DNA of 64,000 bases from Xanthostigma xanthostigma. Lineage: Eukaryota; Arthropoda; Insecta; Raphidioptera; Raphidiidae. Position 1 is the stretch's first letter, and every line of letters starts with the position of its first letter. Below, in pieces: positions 37,110-49,400 of the stretch. Position numbers and translations under genes: made by a program. The notes beneath the pieces were generated by a model that was given only the letters and a program-made list of their open reading frames with translations, ran no database searches and was not told the DNA's origin. The stretch lies in NCBI GenBank assembly GCA_963575645.1, contig OY754467.1, positions 30,811,108 through 30,875,107 on the forward strand, in the 5' to 3' direction.

Positions 37110-38510
37110 TGCATTTCTAAAAATTTGCAATTTTTTGCGCACAACTTTTAGTTTTTGCAATCTTTATGTATAAATTTCTTAACATTTCTTGGAAAAAAAC
37201 TTCTGTTTGCACTTTTTTTTAGTTGCTAAGCCCTTTGGAAATTTCAGATTTGAATGTATGTAATAAAATAGGGATAAGAAATCTGAATATACGGAAAAAA
37301 TTACAAAAAGTAAAAATATGTGGTTGTGTCTTTAAGCTGCATTAAAATTGAACTAAAATTTTAAATGTTTATCTTTAATGGAAAGAAAAAAAATGTTAAT
37401 AAACTGTAAAGACACACTGACAAAAATATTTACAATACACTTTAATTTTTAATTCCGGCAAAATTTGGAGGGATATAAAAATAGACACAGGTTTTTACAT
37501 TGTAGGTACACGTAGTTTTTCTTTCAATTTTTACATTTCGTTTTTGCAACGTTTCAAGTGATTCGATTCGACATTTTATATTAAATGTTGTGACAGCTGG
37601 TACTTCAGTTAAGAGTATAGCTGAATTGAATTCAGTTAAATGAAATTATCAGCTGTTTAGAAGTTGTTGATAAAATAAAAGAAAATACGTTTAAAATTGT
37701 GCAATTTAACATTGTATTCACTCTATTTAAATGACTCATTAGAAAGCTGCGGATAAAATTGTCGTTCACTCAAGTAAGTGAAGTAAATAAACCCGTTTAA
37801 TTTGTCGATTTAAATTTGTCATCTATTTTCTAGGCATTTATCGAATTTTTTTAAGGATTGCAGTAAAGAATCTCGATACAACTAACAAGGAACCATGTTT
37901 TCTGAGCGCGGTATGATATCAGCGGAAAAACGCTAGGTAAAACATCAAATATTGATGGTTGCTGTTGATTGAGGCAGAGAGTGTGTAGATGATACGGGCG
38001 GCCGTGCTGCTGGATCACCAGCACGGACAATACGACACCGGATATAGAATCGTAACTCGCAACATTCGCACTGACATGTTTAAAAAAAAAATTATTTCCT
38101 GTACACAACTCGTAACAATAAGTGTTTGAAATTTTCATTCGATCGCCTGTATGCATTTTTTGCAATCTCTATATTCAAGTTTTTTTTTTGTTAGGTAAAA
38201 TATTATAAAACAACAGGGTTTAGAAAAAAATTTCCCACAAAACTTTCTTGTAGAAACGAATATTACACTACAAACTACAGTAAATCTAGTATAATTATAA
38301 AAAAAAAATAACAATAGCACCGACCGCCGGGATCAAAACTATGACATTTAGGTTGCGAAGCAGCCACTATACCTCTCAGTCACCGTATCATAACGTTGCA
38401 CGACCGGTTTTTACATTATACGGTACACGTGCAATGCAATGTTTCATTACAATTTCAATCTTACGAATCGATTTTAGTACCCTACCGTGTCAAAAGTTAC
38501 AGCATAATAT
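37110..38510. other. Intergenic, nothing assigned
   Basis: No gene or element end is supported here. Confidence 0.35.
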
Positions 38511-38519
38511 ATTATCTCT

Positions 38520-38635
38520 TGTATACATTAACCAATTTTCCCCAAAAACAATAGGGTCCTTCTTATTTACGTGTCAATTAGCCTATCAAATTTTGATTTT
38601 GGTTTGCTCAGCTTTTTGATCGATATCGTGCTGAC
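38520..38635. repeat. Family B foldback-arm fragment
   Basis: 'CCCCAAAAACAATAGGGTCC' and 'ATCGATATCGTGCTGACAG' match the arm of 4758-6052 in diverged form. Confidence 0.5.
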
Positions 38636-38689
38636 AGACGTACATGAATAAATGAATGAATTAATAAATTAGTTAGGGGTTATAGCTAT

Positions 38690-39330
38690 TAGCCTGTTAA
38701 TGCACATCATCCTTTGTGCTCCTCCTTATCGTGGATCTAGCCCTCCAATAATCTGGATCTTCTCATCAATCCGTTCTCATCAATGCATCTAAAGATAGTT
38801 GTTGTCCTGTAGGCTAAGGCCTCGCATTCTAACAGTAAATGGTTGGCTGTTTCGTCCTCCATTTCACAAAAGTTACACTGTGCTCATTCCTGACGTATCT
38901 CCATCGTGTGTACATGTTTCCTCAGAGGTGCATGACCGATCAAGAGCCCAACGACTTTCCTGAGTTTTGGTCTACTGAGTTTGATCAAGTCCTCGTAAGC
39001 CTATTTGAACTTTTTCCCATGTGTTTCCTGGATTCAAGCTCCAGTCAGAAATATGCTGATTGCAAATCCAACTTTAAACAGCTTGCTGAATATTCGTATA
39101 AATAATTCTACAAACCAGTTCTGGTCCAAAAAATTTCTCAGAGGCTTCTTGTCTAGGAAGGCTATCCGCCATCTAATTGTCCCAGATTCCTTCATGAACC
39201 GATACCCACATTAAACAAACTTTATTCTTAATTCCCAGATCATAGACGATGACAATCCCAGACCAGCTTTGAGCTGAATTTGTGCAATTGCAATAATTTA
39301 ATTTCTGCCTGGCTGTAAGAGACAATATGG
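38690..39330 (-). pseudogene. LINE RNase H / zinc-knuckle tail, decayed
   Basis: The minus strand reads through LIKLSRPKLRKVVGLLIGHA, PLRKHVHTMEI, then AQCNFCEMEDETANHLLLEC. This is the standard end of Jockey-like LINE ORF2: a helix, then C-x2-C...H...C. A premature stop follows HTMEIRQE. Upstream on that strand a partial RNase H is visible (GLSSSMIWELRIK). Confidence 0.6.
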
Positions 39331-39334
39331 ATGG

Positions 39335-40500
39335 GTTGGTTAGACATACATCCTGAGACCTCAAGTAGGAAATGTATTAGAATATGTTGTTAATTTTGTA
39401 TCATTGTATTCCACTCGTGGAGTTGAAATTGTATAAAAGAGTGAGAAAATTGATAAATTTTAGAATCAGAGTTATCCGTGTCTCCATTTTATATAATCCG
39501 TGTCGATTCGCATGAGTGTTGGTGTTGTTTCGTTCTGATGCGAAGAAAAACACGTTTTGCAGCAACAAACTTCAGTATGCAGCATATATACGTATATATA
39601 TGTATGCATATGTAATGAGGCGAATGATAAAAGGAAACTTTCATAGGTCTTTTAAAACTTTGCGTTTTTACTAAAAGACACACAAACTTTGTTGATGAAA
39701 TTTTAACTTTAGTACTATACGAGTATGTTGTAGTTGCAGATTGCCGTTCTTGTAACTGCAGCAGTCTTTCTGGGGTTTTTTGAACTTTTGTCGCGTAGGT
39801 ATATCATTTTTACGGTTCCGTAGACAAAAGGCAAAAACGGAACTCATAATTTCATCATGTTTGTTCGTATGTCATATTGCTGACTTATTTCTAGATTAGA
39901 ATATAATATTTGTCAAGCAACGATTGCGATCTATAAATAGTCCATAAATACGTCATATGAATACAACGGAATGTGTGTGTCCAACACGCCGGATTTTAAA
40001 ATAATTCTTTGCAAGTGGTTGCCGTCTTAAACAATTAATAAAAACCTAAAGTAAACTTTTTTCAAGTAATATAAAAAAATTGATGTATTTTTTCTGAAAG
40101 TTTTATCTCTATACACTCGGAATCATTTTTTTACGTTTACCGCTTGGACTATATATTATATAGATAACTGCTACCAGTCGGAATATAATATGGATACAAT
40201 GTATTTTATAATATTACTGCAGTAAAGTAAGTATATAGTTATTACATAACGAGTTTAATTAACATTATTTATTTATTTACGCATTTATTTATTTATTTTT
40301 AGTTTAGTTACATTGCGATTGTTTTAAACCGCAAAATTTCTTAGTAAACGATATGGCAGGGAGCGCAACGAAAACGACATCTGACAGCCACATGAAATCA
40401 TACCCTATGACCGTTGCATGATTTATTGCTCATTCAGTCTACAACTCACGCTGCGATCGATTCAGTTGTCCGGTGTCTCCATTCTATACTCTGTACCCAG
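39335..40500. other. Intergenic, microsatellite only
   Basis: An alternating TATACGTATATATATG tract lies at about 39585-39612. A short 'TACGGTTCCGTAGAC' dispersed motif is at 39814. Nothing else is assigned. Confidence 0.35.
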
Positions 40501-40505
40501 TCAAT

Positions 40506-41094
40506 GGGCGTTGTCACACTTACCGACACGACACCGGCACGGCAACGACAACGATGCCGGTGGACGTGTAATCTTATGTAAATAAAGGGAATGGTTTCAC
40601 ACTCACCGATATTATGTCGGCATCGTGTCGATGCCGACAACGACATGTCGGCGGGCAGCAGTCAATCCACTCGTGTCGTCGACGATTATTTAAAATTCTT
40701 ATTTGATTTTTGTGAGTGGTGTTAAATTTTTTTTGTTGAAACTAACAAAAATGGCCCGTAAATACGATATAGTAACATTGATTGAACTAGTGGAATCATA
40801 GCCTTGTATTTGGGATAAAACTAATGAAAAAAACAAAATAGGTACCCTCTAAATATCTCATTTTTAAAATTGGATACATCCTAACTGTCTGTGTTTTTCG
40901 TTTTTTGCACCTCAAATATAACAAATATAGCAAACGCAATTTGTTAACTCCCGCCATGACGCTTTTTGTTCTGACGTCAACACGGCAACTTGTGTCGTGT
41001 CGTCTAATATGAATGTGCTACCTAATTTGTCGTGCCGGTATTGGTGCTGTGCTGATGTCGTGCCGGTGTCGTGTCGGTAAATGTGAAAACGCCC
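40506..41094. mobile_element. PIF/Harbinger-like MITE
   Basis: The left end GGGCGTTGTCACACTTACCG pairs with GGGCGTTTTCACATTTACCG inverted at the right. The match continues through CGACACGACACCGGCAC, about 36 of 39 bp. Extra subterminal copies of the CGACA/TGTCG motif lie at 40555-40670. The interior keeps a MADF-like start (40751-40840), which supports descent from a PIF/Harbinger master. Confidence 0.7.
40751..40840 (+). pseudogene. MADF-domain gene start inside the MITE
   Basis: ATG is followed by MARKYDIVTLIELVES, a stop, then PCIWDKTNEKNKIG. LIxLVxxxPCIWD is the opening helix and signature of MADF DNA-binding domains. PIF/Harbinger elements carry Myb/SANT/MADF-type second genes. One TAG and a truncation show that it is dead. 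Confidence 0.65.
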
Positions 41095-41099
41095 ATAAT

Positions 41100-42385
41100 C
41101 TGACATCCAGCACTCATTGACTAAAAACTAAACAGTATGTCAAAAACTTCGAGATGTCAGAAATAATTTAACGCTCTTTATATACTACTTTAAAGACTGT
41201 CTGCAAGATGTCATCTCTCCAATCATTGAGAAAATATTTACTAAAATCGAACGTTGTCGCGAGCGAAACCGCGAGTAAAATCAAGTACTCTTTTTTGCTG
41301 AGTAACTTGCAGATTCTAAGGTTGAACATATTATACCTACTATAAATTCAAAATTTAATATGTACTTCACAAAAGTTAATAGCATAGTTTTTATGCTTTA
41401 GATTGTTTCATTGCTTTTACACTCCATTAAGCGAACTGTAGATACTATAATGAATAATGATGACTAACTCCTTAAATGTCGGTACCTTACTATAATGAAA
41501 TTGTAACTTTTCCATTGTGTTTCTATATTTTATTTATTTACCGAGCTAAGAAACATAATATCTTGGGTATAAGCGCTGTAGCTGATGCAACTAGTTATAT
41601 ATATTTTCATTATAAGATTTACGTTTAGATTCTAGATGCACGTAGCACGTATTGTTTTACTGTAACACTGTTTATAAAGGCTGTTTCTGAAAGATTAGAG
41701 TTAATGAATATGACTATGAATTTTGAAGTTCCGTTTTATAGACTTCAGTTTTCAACTCTGAAACACATTAAATCTTGAAGCTTATATAACGGTATTTCTG
41801 CTCTAGAAAATGGAATCAAGGATTTATTACCATATCACACTCAACTGAATACCACACAAAGAAAACGAGTATAAAATTGCTTTTTGCACTACCTTCTATA
41901 AAACAACTTCCATACAGGTAGGTATATTGGCATGTAAAATGACCCATTCCGCACTAGTGGTGTAATGAAATGCAAAAGTATGCGAACCAATTCAACGGTG
42001 ATTTTCATAAACTATCTGTCGGCTGTCAGCTACCGTTAGAAGTATATGTAAAACAACAGCCTTAATAGAAGTGAAGTTTGTTTCACAATTGAACTGTCAA
42101 AAATACACTCAATTTGATGTAAACGCCAGCTATTTTATAAGAGATAGGTACGTGCAAAAATATCATATTATATATGTATCTATAGTGCGTAATGATATTA
42201 CAACTTGTGTGATTGTAAAACATTTTATTGAAAAAGTACTTTCGTATATTTTAAATTTTATTTAAATAATAAATTCAAATGATCGATAATGTAAAAACTT
42301 CTTAATCGACATAGTATTTTTGTTGTTAACAGAACAGTTCCAAAAATGAAACGCACAAGGAACGTTTTCTTTGCTAAGCGGACAT
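41100..42385. other. Intergenic, nothing assigned
   Basis: Only AT-rich unique-looking sequence; no feature is supported. Confidence 0.35.
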
Positions 42386-42389
42386 GTTT

Positions 42390-42895
42390 GAAGGAAATGA
42401 CCAGTATTCAATATGATATTTGCTATTCGCTGCCATAGTTATCTACATAATATGTTCAATAGACAATAACAATAGATTTTTCAAAATTTTCCGAAACTAT
42501 AAAGTTTAGAAAAAAAAATTAACAAAACTTTTTTGAAAAAATAAATAGAATAATAAGTTGTTATGAAAAGTATAGCATTATTATATAAAAAACACGGTTA
42601 TATCATATATCTGTTTTGCGCATGCGCCGATTTTCCTTAAAGACAACAGGGTTCTTCATATTTGCATACTACCAAACATCCTCCCACAACTTGGTTTCAA
42701 TCCGGTAATTCGTTTGACCTGTATCGTGTTTACAGACTAACAGACAAACAGACTAACACACGTACATAGCTTTCCCAAAAATATGTTTTTTGGATTCGGA
42801 GGTCCTCAAAACGAAAAATTATTGTAAAATTTTCAAAGTGAATTTTGACCTAAACTTGTACCTGCCATTCCCCACTTGTGGGTTGGAATGGTAAA
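42390..42895. repeat. Family B foldback arm, single copy
   Basis: A single arm matching 4758-5400, from 'AGTATTCAATATGATATTTG' through GCGCATGCGCCGATTTTCC to 'CACTTGTGGGTTGGAATGG'. The opposite arm is absent. Confidence 0.7.
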
Positions 42896-43679
42896 TCTAA
42901 CAGATCGATTTAAGTAAATTTTGTGTGGAATCACCCAGAAGGTATTCTTTATTAAATAAAAAAAGATTCTTTAAAATCAATAGCGGAGATATCAAGGTGC
43001 ATACACACACAAAAAAATTAGAGATAGAATTGAAAGCTTCTTCCTTTCTTAAAGTCGGTTAAAAATGAGACAAAAGAATGATAAATCTTGCACCAATATA
43101 CGAATGTATCATTATAATATTTTGTTGCATCGTGTATTAGTGGCGTGCCTGCAATATGGTGTCCGCCGCAGACAGTATATTTTCGTTATCCCGTCCGCGG
43201 CTCACTGCGATCGCACAACGAACAGTGACATCAACCGGACAACGGGCGCCCCCATTTTATCCTCCTGCCCCTCCGAACCCTGTACAGGATTTGATTTATA
43301 TTGTATCAGGACTAAGCCCGTTTACATATCTGCGGAATTTATAACAGATTTAACGATATTTCTTTATAAAGATACGTTCACACTCACAACGATGAATCGC
43401 ACACCCCTGTGCAATGTATCATGAATGTCTCCCGAACCAGAGCCTATATAAATTTTCGTTTATTTTTAACGTATCAGTTTTTCGTGGAAATTATTGCAGT
43501 TTTATCACATTACGGCATAATGCTGCACGAAACATGTACTATTGGAAATACATATTACGTTATCACACATTTTTAATTTTTTCTTCCTTTCGTCAATAAT
43601 TGTTATGTATGGCTCATGTAAGTATACTTTTGTTTGTCCGAAAATTAACAAACCTACCTTCATATCTCCGCGCTGGCGT

Positions 43680-43930
43680 TATTTTTAGTCATTCGGCGAG
43701 TGGCATCCTTCAAAGTAGTCCCTATCGTTTGAATAAGGCGCTCCCTGCGGTGTTTCCACTTCCCGAAGTAGTCTTCGTCGAACCGGTGTCCTTTGAGCGT
43801 TTTTTTTTTCAAATTCGGAAAAACCAAAAGTCACAGGACGCTATCTTGGGACTGTACGGAGGTTGGCGAAGCAGTGCAATATTGTGTTTTGTTAAAAACT
43901 GCTGCACAAGATTCGATGAGTGCGATTTCT
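43680..43930 (-). pseudogene. Mariner transposase C-terminal fragment
   Basis: The minus strand gives LVQQFLTKHNIALLRQPPYS then PKIASCDFWLF, the third-Asp block of mariner transposases. Frameshifted remains of the C terminus follow, ending near SNDRDYFEGCHS. Together with 44615-45040 it forms one broken mariner. Confidence 0.7.
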
Positions 43931-44054
43931 AAGCGAAGCTTTTGACGTGATAACGTCTTATAAATTGAAGAATCACGTCAAAATAAAAAGATGAAACACC
44001 GGCTGCATGCACGAAAAAGTGTAACGTTCCTAACGTTACTAAGTGAGCGACTAG

Positions 44055-44460
44055 AATGCCTTCGGTAATTTTGAAGCAGATATTATCAACCGATTGAGAT
44101 GAAAATTTGTATACACGTTTAGTTTGAATGACAATGCATGGTTAGCTGTGTGACGTCACTCTAAATCCAATATGGCGGACTTCTAAAGATGGCGGAAATG
44201 CCTTCGGTAATTTTAAAGCAGATATCATCAACCGATTGAGATGAAAATTTGTATACACGTTTAGTTTGAATGACAATGCATGGCTAGCTGTGTGACATCA
44301 CTCTAAATCCAATATGGCGGACTTCTAAAGATGGCAGACTAATTTTATATGCTTTCCTACAATATGGGTATCAAATGAAAGGGCTTGCTGAGAATAACTC
44401 GAAAAATAAAGTGACGTCACTCTAAATCCAATATGGCGGACTTCTAAAGATGGCGGACTA
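44055..44460. repeat. 143-bp tandem repeat, about 2.4 copies
   Basis: AATGCCTTCGGTAATTTT recurs at 44055 and 44198. Both copies carry CAATATGGCGGACTTCTAAA, which appears a third time near 44427. It lies between the two mariner halves. Confidence 0.8.
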
Positions 44461-44465
44461 ATTTT

Positions 44466-44612
44466 TTGACGTGATAACGTCTTATAAATTGATGAAACAC
44501 CGGCTGCACGCACGAAAAAGTGTAACGTTCCGCCTGACCCTGTGCGTGCAAGCGAGAGCGCAGTAATGTATTATTAAATATGATATTCGAGCGGAATACG
44601 TTATCACGTAAA
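44466..44612. mobile_element. ACGTGATAACG MITE, uninterrupted
   Basis: About 147 bp with ends 'GACGTGATAACGTCTTAT' and 'CGGAATACGTTATCACGT'. The interior GCGGAACGTTACACTTTTTC reads inverted. It abuts the mariner N-terminal fragment. Other copies: a partial one at about 43939-44030 and the split one at 34661-36578. Confidence 0.7.
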
Positions 44613-44614
44613 AC

Positions 44615-45040
44615 TATCGTCCGTAAACCGACTTTACAGACAACCAATTTTTTTGCTCTGCCACTGAGCAATTTCGGAATGAACTTCGCACACACGCGTG
44701 TCATTTCTAAATTTGAGGTTATCATTTCCCAAATTTTGGTATTTGGTATTCCAAGATTATCATTTAATTCGCGCATAGTCAAACGTCGATCTTCTTCAAT
44801 CGCAAGTCGCACGCGTTTGATATTATCCGGTGTGGTTGTCGTCGAAGATCGGCCAGTACGAGGATCACTATCAACAGATGTATATATGATTATAGGTACC
44901 ACTCTTTTATTTGCAGTGGTTTGTCCATAAACTCATCCCCAAAGGCCTCCTGCATCATTTGAATAGTTTCCGAACTAGCTTTTTCGAGTTTGAAGCAAAA
45001 TTTAATGTTCAGTCATTTTTAACAATAATAAAATTCGACG
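44615..45040 (-). pseudogene. Mariner transposase N-terminal (HTH) fragment
   Basis: The minus strand, with one or two frameshifts, gives NIKFCFKLEKASSETIQMM, then DPRTGRSSTTTTPDNIKRV and RLTMRELNDNLGIP, then VCAKFIPKLLS. This is the paired helix-turn-helix region and linker of mariner transposases (usual form GRPSTSTT...RRLTIREL...VCAKFVPRLL). The catalytic middle is missing and replaced by a MITE and tandem repeats. Confidence 0.8.
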
Positions 45041-45589
45041 AACGCAAAAAAGGCTTTGTAAACAAATACACGCTTCGCATGAACTATATTGTCCTGTACG
45101 TGTCGGCAAGCAACCAGATAAGTTCGTGAGTCTTTAGTGTTATAAAATTGTTATAAAAATTGTAGTGCTTCTTTATCTCTTTAGGATTCATTTAAAACAC
45201 TTTTCAAGTAATAGTGTAATTGCCTATTATGACCATATATATTCTTTTTAATTACTTTATAATCCTACAAATTTAAACTAGTCAAAGAACTGATATAAGG
45301 ACCAGTTTTCAAATATTTTGCGAAAAGCATTACGTTTTAAACACATTTTGTGTATTTCTCTTGAACCGGTTTTGTGTGTAAATACTAAATAGTATACCAT
45401 CGTTAATAAGTTGATGTAAATTTACTTACCTAACCCATATACTACACATAAACACGGGTATTTGTGTGCAAAAAATACAGGTTTGGTTAAGGTTTTTTTC
45501 TCTAAGGGTAAAATAATTACCCATCCGTATTCAGCCAAGCTGGGGTATCTTAGATATATTCTGTATTTTGTATCTTGAATACTTTTTAC

Positions 45590-45700
45590 AGTTCTGTTGC
45601 CAAAGGATCTAAACGAAACTTTATTCTTGCAGCAATGTTGTTCGTCCGTCCGTTCGCCTGTCAGAGGCTTCTAGCTAGTAAACAAAATACATTAGAAAGT
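45590..45700. repeat. Dispersed repeat fragment
   Basis: 'GTTCGTCCGTCCGTTCGCC' with TCAGAGGCTTCTAGCT resembles the opening of the window (1-100: 'TTCTTCTGTCAGAAGCTTCT'). Family unknown. Confidence 0.3.
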
Positions 45701-45977
45701 TGGATTTTTCACAATTTATATAGGTACTAAAATTGAAAACAATGCTTAAAACTTTGCAAATATTATTCTGAATGGGGTTCCGTACATGTAATATGGACGT
45801 TGCAAAAACATGTTTTCTTCCTAGGTTTGACGTGGGATATCATGGCTTGTATGTCTGTTGTACTTGAACCTAACCTACTATTAGAAGCGATGTTTGTTCA
45901 AAAGTGAACTGTCAAAAAATTTGAAAATGAAAAAAGCAGTTATTTTATAGGAGGTATGTGCAAAAAACTATATCATA

Positions 45978-46380
45978 CAGTTGATTCTTTTTTTAACAGT
46001 GTGTAGAAATCAAATAGACGAACAAAGATTTCAAGTAACTTTTTATCAAAACTCAAAAATGAAAGACAAACGGGCATTTAAAGTTTTATTAAATTTAATC
46101 AAATTTTGAATTCGGTCCTGGCATTATGTTATGTCACTATGGACGTATGTTATGTAATTATTAAGTATTCACAAAAATTGTTCGAAGTTGTTCCCGTTTT
46201 TTTGGACACAAAGATGCGTGCGTCGTAGCCATGTACATATTTGTAGTAGCGATAAGGGCCTTCCGATTCGTGCTGTAAATTTAAAAAAATTAATAAACTT
46301 TTAATGGCTGTGTCTCTCTTAAAATATTTGTTCGTCTATGTATTTGATTTCTAACTCTGTTAAAACATAAGAATCAACTG
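45978..46380 (-). mobile_element. Mariner deletion derivative, 403 bp
   Basis: TIRs CAGTTGATTCTTTTTTTAAC and its diverged inverse are flanked by TA (45976-45977, 46381-46382). Subterminal 'AATCAAATAGACGAACAAA' occurs on both sides. The interior on the minus strand keeps part of the transposase C terminus seen at 36670-36925. The middle of the gene is deleted. Confidence 0.75.
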
Positions 46381-46933
46381 TATATATCCCGCGCGTAATG
46401 GTATGACGACTCCTGTGACTATTAAAACTCGCTGGTGCTCGTTTTAGGCATAATAGTTTACCGTCATACCGCAACAGTAGATATTGTGCAATGTACTATT
46501 TTAGGTGTGAGTATTATACCTGGCGTAGATAAAGTTGGACAGGCCTATTAGAGTGTATTAAGTATGCACGTCAGACAGAGTATAAATACTGGTAGAGGTA
46601 CATCTGACGACTGAACAAGTTTATCTCTGTGTTTGTCCAGGGCAGTAGTTATAACGATGCGAGAGATGTTTAAACATCAGGTTGTTTCTGTAATTTTTGG
46701 ATTGTCATATTTTAAAAAGCAAAAAAAAGTGACCAAATAAAACTTTGATAAGGAATAGAACTTCTCAATTAATATTACGTGACACAGATTAGCCGACGAC
46801 ATGGTTTATATGGCGTTACCACTTACCTTCAATTATAGGTAGATATCGCCAGTTGCAGTCGGGTAAAAACGCTGATAATAAAATAACGGAGTCAGGAACA
46901 CCGGTAACATAAAACGTAATCACTTACAATGAT

Positions 46934-47344
46934 TTGGAAACTTACTCCAACAGTATAGTCAAAGACAAATGGAAGAGTATTTGGAGCCAATGTGAAGAAA
47001 ACAAATTTAAAAAAATAAAGCCAACTATAGAAAGATGGAAAGCACCAGTCGCACTAACCAGAAGAGAAGAAATTATCTTAGCGAGATTAAGATTAGGACA
47101 TACCAAACTTACACATGCTTACCTTTTGCAACGAAACCCTCCACATGAATGTGAAATCTGTAGAGAGCGATTGTCCGTTGAACACCTCGTTTCCTGTCCA
47201 TTATTCGATGTTCATCGGATGTCTGCTAATCTTCCTGAGGATATGAAGAATATCTTAAAAAATGAAGCACAGAACATTACAGCTTTATTTAAATATCTAA
47301 AAGAAATAAACAAATATAAAGAAATATACTTAATAGAAAATTGA
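46934..47344 (+). pseudogene. LINE ORF2 C-terminal fragment (Jockey-like)
   Basis: An open frame of 136 codons includes REEIILARLRLGHTKLTHAY, PPHECEICRERLSVEHLVSC and PLFDVHRMS. This is the post-RNase H region with a C-x2-C...H...C zinc knuckle found at the end of Jockey/I-like LINE ORF2. The reverse transcriptase, endonuclease and most of RNase H are absent, so it is a 5'-truncated insertion. It lacks internal stops, so it is younger than the LINE tails at 11680 and 38690. The sequence after the stop is AT-rich without a clear poly(A). Confidence 0.75.
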
Positions 47345-47954
47345 AAATAGATAGTAATAAATTAATATATACATACCTATATATAAATTGTACTTACCTG
47401 AAATCTGCAATTACTGAATATGTTATTTATTTAATATTTATACTTACCGTATTATGTATTTGTTTTTGCGATAATGGCCTCAGTTGCTGATTCGCTTATT
47501 TTGTTTTTTAAAATAAAAAAAAAATAGCTCTGAAAAATGCAACTGACGGACCGACAAAAAAATATTGTACGCGACACGTGAAAAACAGACTTTCACTTCT
47601 ATGAACTTTGAGGATCCGTTTCGGTCTCGATTTAGAGATAAAGAATCGCCTCTATTGTTGAATGTACGACAATTGCCAATCTGTCTGTCATATTTTAACA
47701 AAAAAAGTACTTTTTCAATTCAAAAAATGTTTTTTTAAAAAGCTTAATCAGTATTATAACGCTGATATAAACCGTCTAATTATGAAAAAGTCGTGTGTAC
47801 TAAACTATTTTTTGTAATTTTATTTTTACGCATTGAACTTAAAAAGGGAACCATTAGCTTTAGTTGGACGTAAAAAAATCTATCCTCAGATCAAAAACAT
47901 TTATTTATTTATGCAAATCTTGGTTCGAAAGTTCACTTTACGCCGATGCGGAGC

Positions 47955-48707
47955 TAAAAAAAAGGGACAACCTCGGAATGAAACGAAATAAGCTGAATAT
48001 TTGTATAAACCTTTATCTTGGCAGTCTAAAAGTTGTCTCAGAATTCTCATAAGGTCACGTGTGAGCGTCCTTAAATATTCCAGGTCAAAGGTCGCGAAAA
48101 TCAGTTTTTTGCAAATATCTCGCTTCCTTTGCCTCAAATCGTATTTGTATTTATTATATAAAATTTGTAGAGTATAAAATTCTCTACAAATTTTGTCTTA
48201 ACTTTTTTTTATACATTTAACCGTTTTAAAATATTTTCTTACTTTATTTCTTACTTAAAATACAATTATCCTTAAATTTATATGAAAAGAAAAGTAATAT
48301 TTAAGGACTATTTGATTTGTAAGTAATATTTATAAATATAATATATTAAATAGTTAATCAACTAATATTTAACGAATTATTAAGTTAAAAAACCGTACTA
48401 TGGACTGGGATTTGCAATTGACCCTGCGCTATGGTATGTACGCCTTAGCGCTCATTCTCAAATACGGTTAAACGTATAAAAAAACAAATAAGACAAAATT
48501 TGTAGAGATTTTCATACTCTGTAACTTTTATAATAAGTAGAAATATGATTTTAGGCAAAGGAAGCGAGATATTTGCAAAAAAGTGATTTTCGTGACCTCT
48601 TACCTTGAATATCTAAAGACGCTCACACATGACCTTAAGAGACTTTTGAGACAACATTCAGTTTATTCCGTTTCATTCCTAGGTGAAACCATAAATTGAC
48701 TGGACTA
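47955..48707. repeat. Foldback element, family A copy 2
   Basis: Same palindrome as 3494-4323 but flipped: its right end TGACTGGACTA corresponds to the left end of copy 1. Both arms carry AAGCTGAATATTTGTATAAA-like sequence (right arm shortened). Confidence 0.75.
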
Positions 48708-48709
48708 TA

Positions 48710-49400
48710 AGTTCTTTATTACAGCCACCCACGACCCCGCTGACGCTGCTCGGCATTAGGCATTGATTGTTATGGAGACTATTAAATTAGGGCGGCCGGT
48801 GGCGTCGCCACAAAGTGGTTGCTAACTGGCTGCCGAACGTTGGAAGTCACGGGTGAAGGACAGTCCTGTCGAGGCATTGTATCATACCGAGCTGCCAGGT
48901 GGCGCAGCCAGTCCTGCTACTACTCGGTTTGATCACCATATGGTCAGGCTACTGTGCACAGCTTCAGAACTGCTGTCCTAAATTGCGGGTTGTTGTTCAA
49001 CTGCACAAATGAAATCTTCTTTAATCAAATTTATGCCCAATAACTTCTGGCACTCTTTCAAGGCTTCTTCCTACTTCTTGGTTTTCCATTTTGTCTTCTC
49101 TACACTTTCACTTCCACTACTTTCCACAGTGACAATCTGGAGTTCATAAGACATGCTGAAGTACACAGTGCGTATAAATAAAACAGTGCGCAGAAAATAG
49201 TGCGAGAAAAACAGAAAACAGATTCCTCGGCTGGCAAGAAATACCAAACTACCGTGGGATCGAGCAACGAGTGATTGGCTGCGCCACCGATTGCTCTGTG
49301 CATGTTGCTGACTGAATCACCGGTTGCACAACTGGTTTCGCTGGCTGACGACCTAGTCCTAAATATACAATATCTGAACACTAAACTATACACTCTATAT
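48710..49400. other. GC-richer block, unassigned
   Basis: Noticeably higher GC than its surroundings, with phrases such as GGCGGCCGGTGGCGTCGCC. No recognisable ORF on either strand. It could be retroelement LTR or untranslated sequence; unproven. Confidence 0.3.

Noticed and set aside
43065..43424. 119-codon ORF and overlapping 62-codon ORF
   Set aside because: No motif, no splice context, two frames open by chance over a locally GC-richer stretch.
43600..43932. 110-codon + strand ORF
   Set aside because: It is the antisense shadow of a mariner C-terminal fragment on the minus strand.
44580..44930. 116-codon + strand ORF
   Set aside because: Antisense of the mariner helix-turn-helix region.
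46575..46620. TATA-like GTATAAATAC as a promoter
   Set aside because: No gene follows except a 5'-truncated LINE fragment; a single TATA-like string is not evidence.
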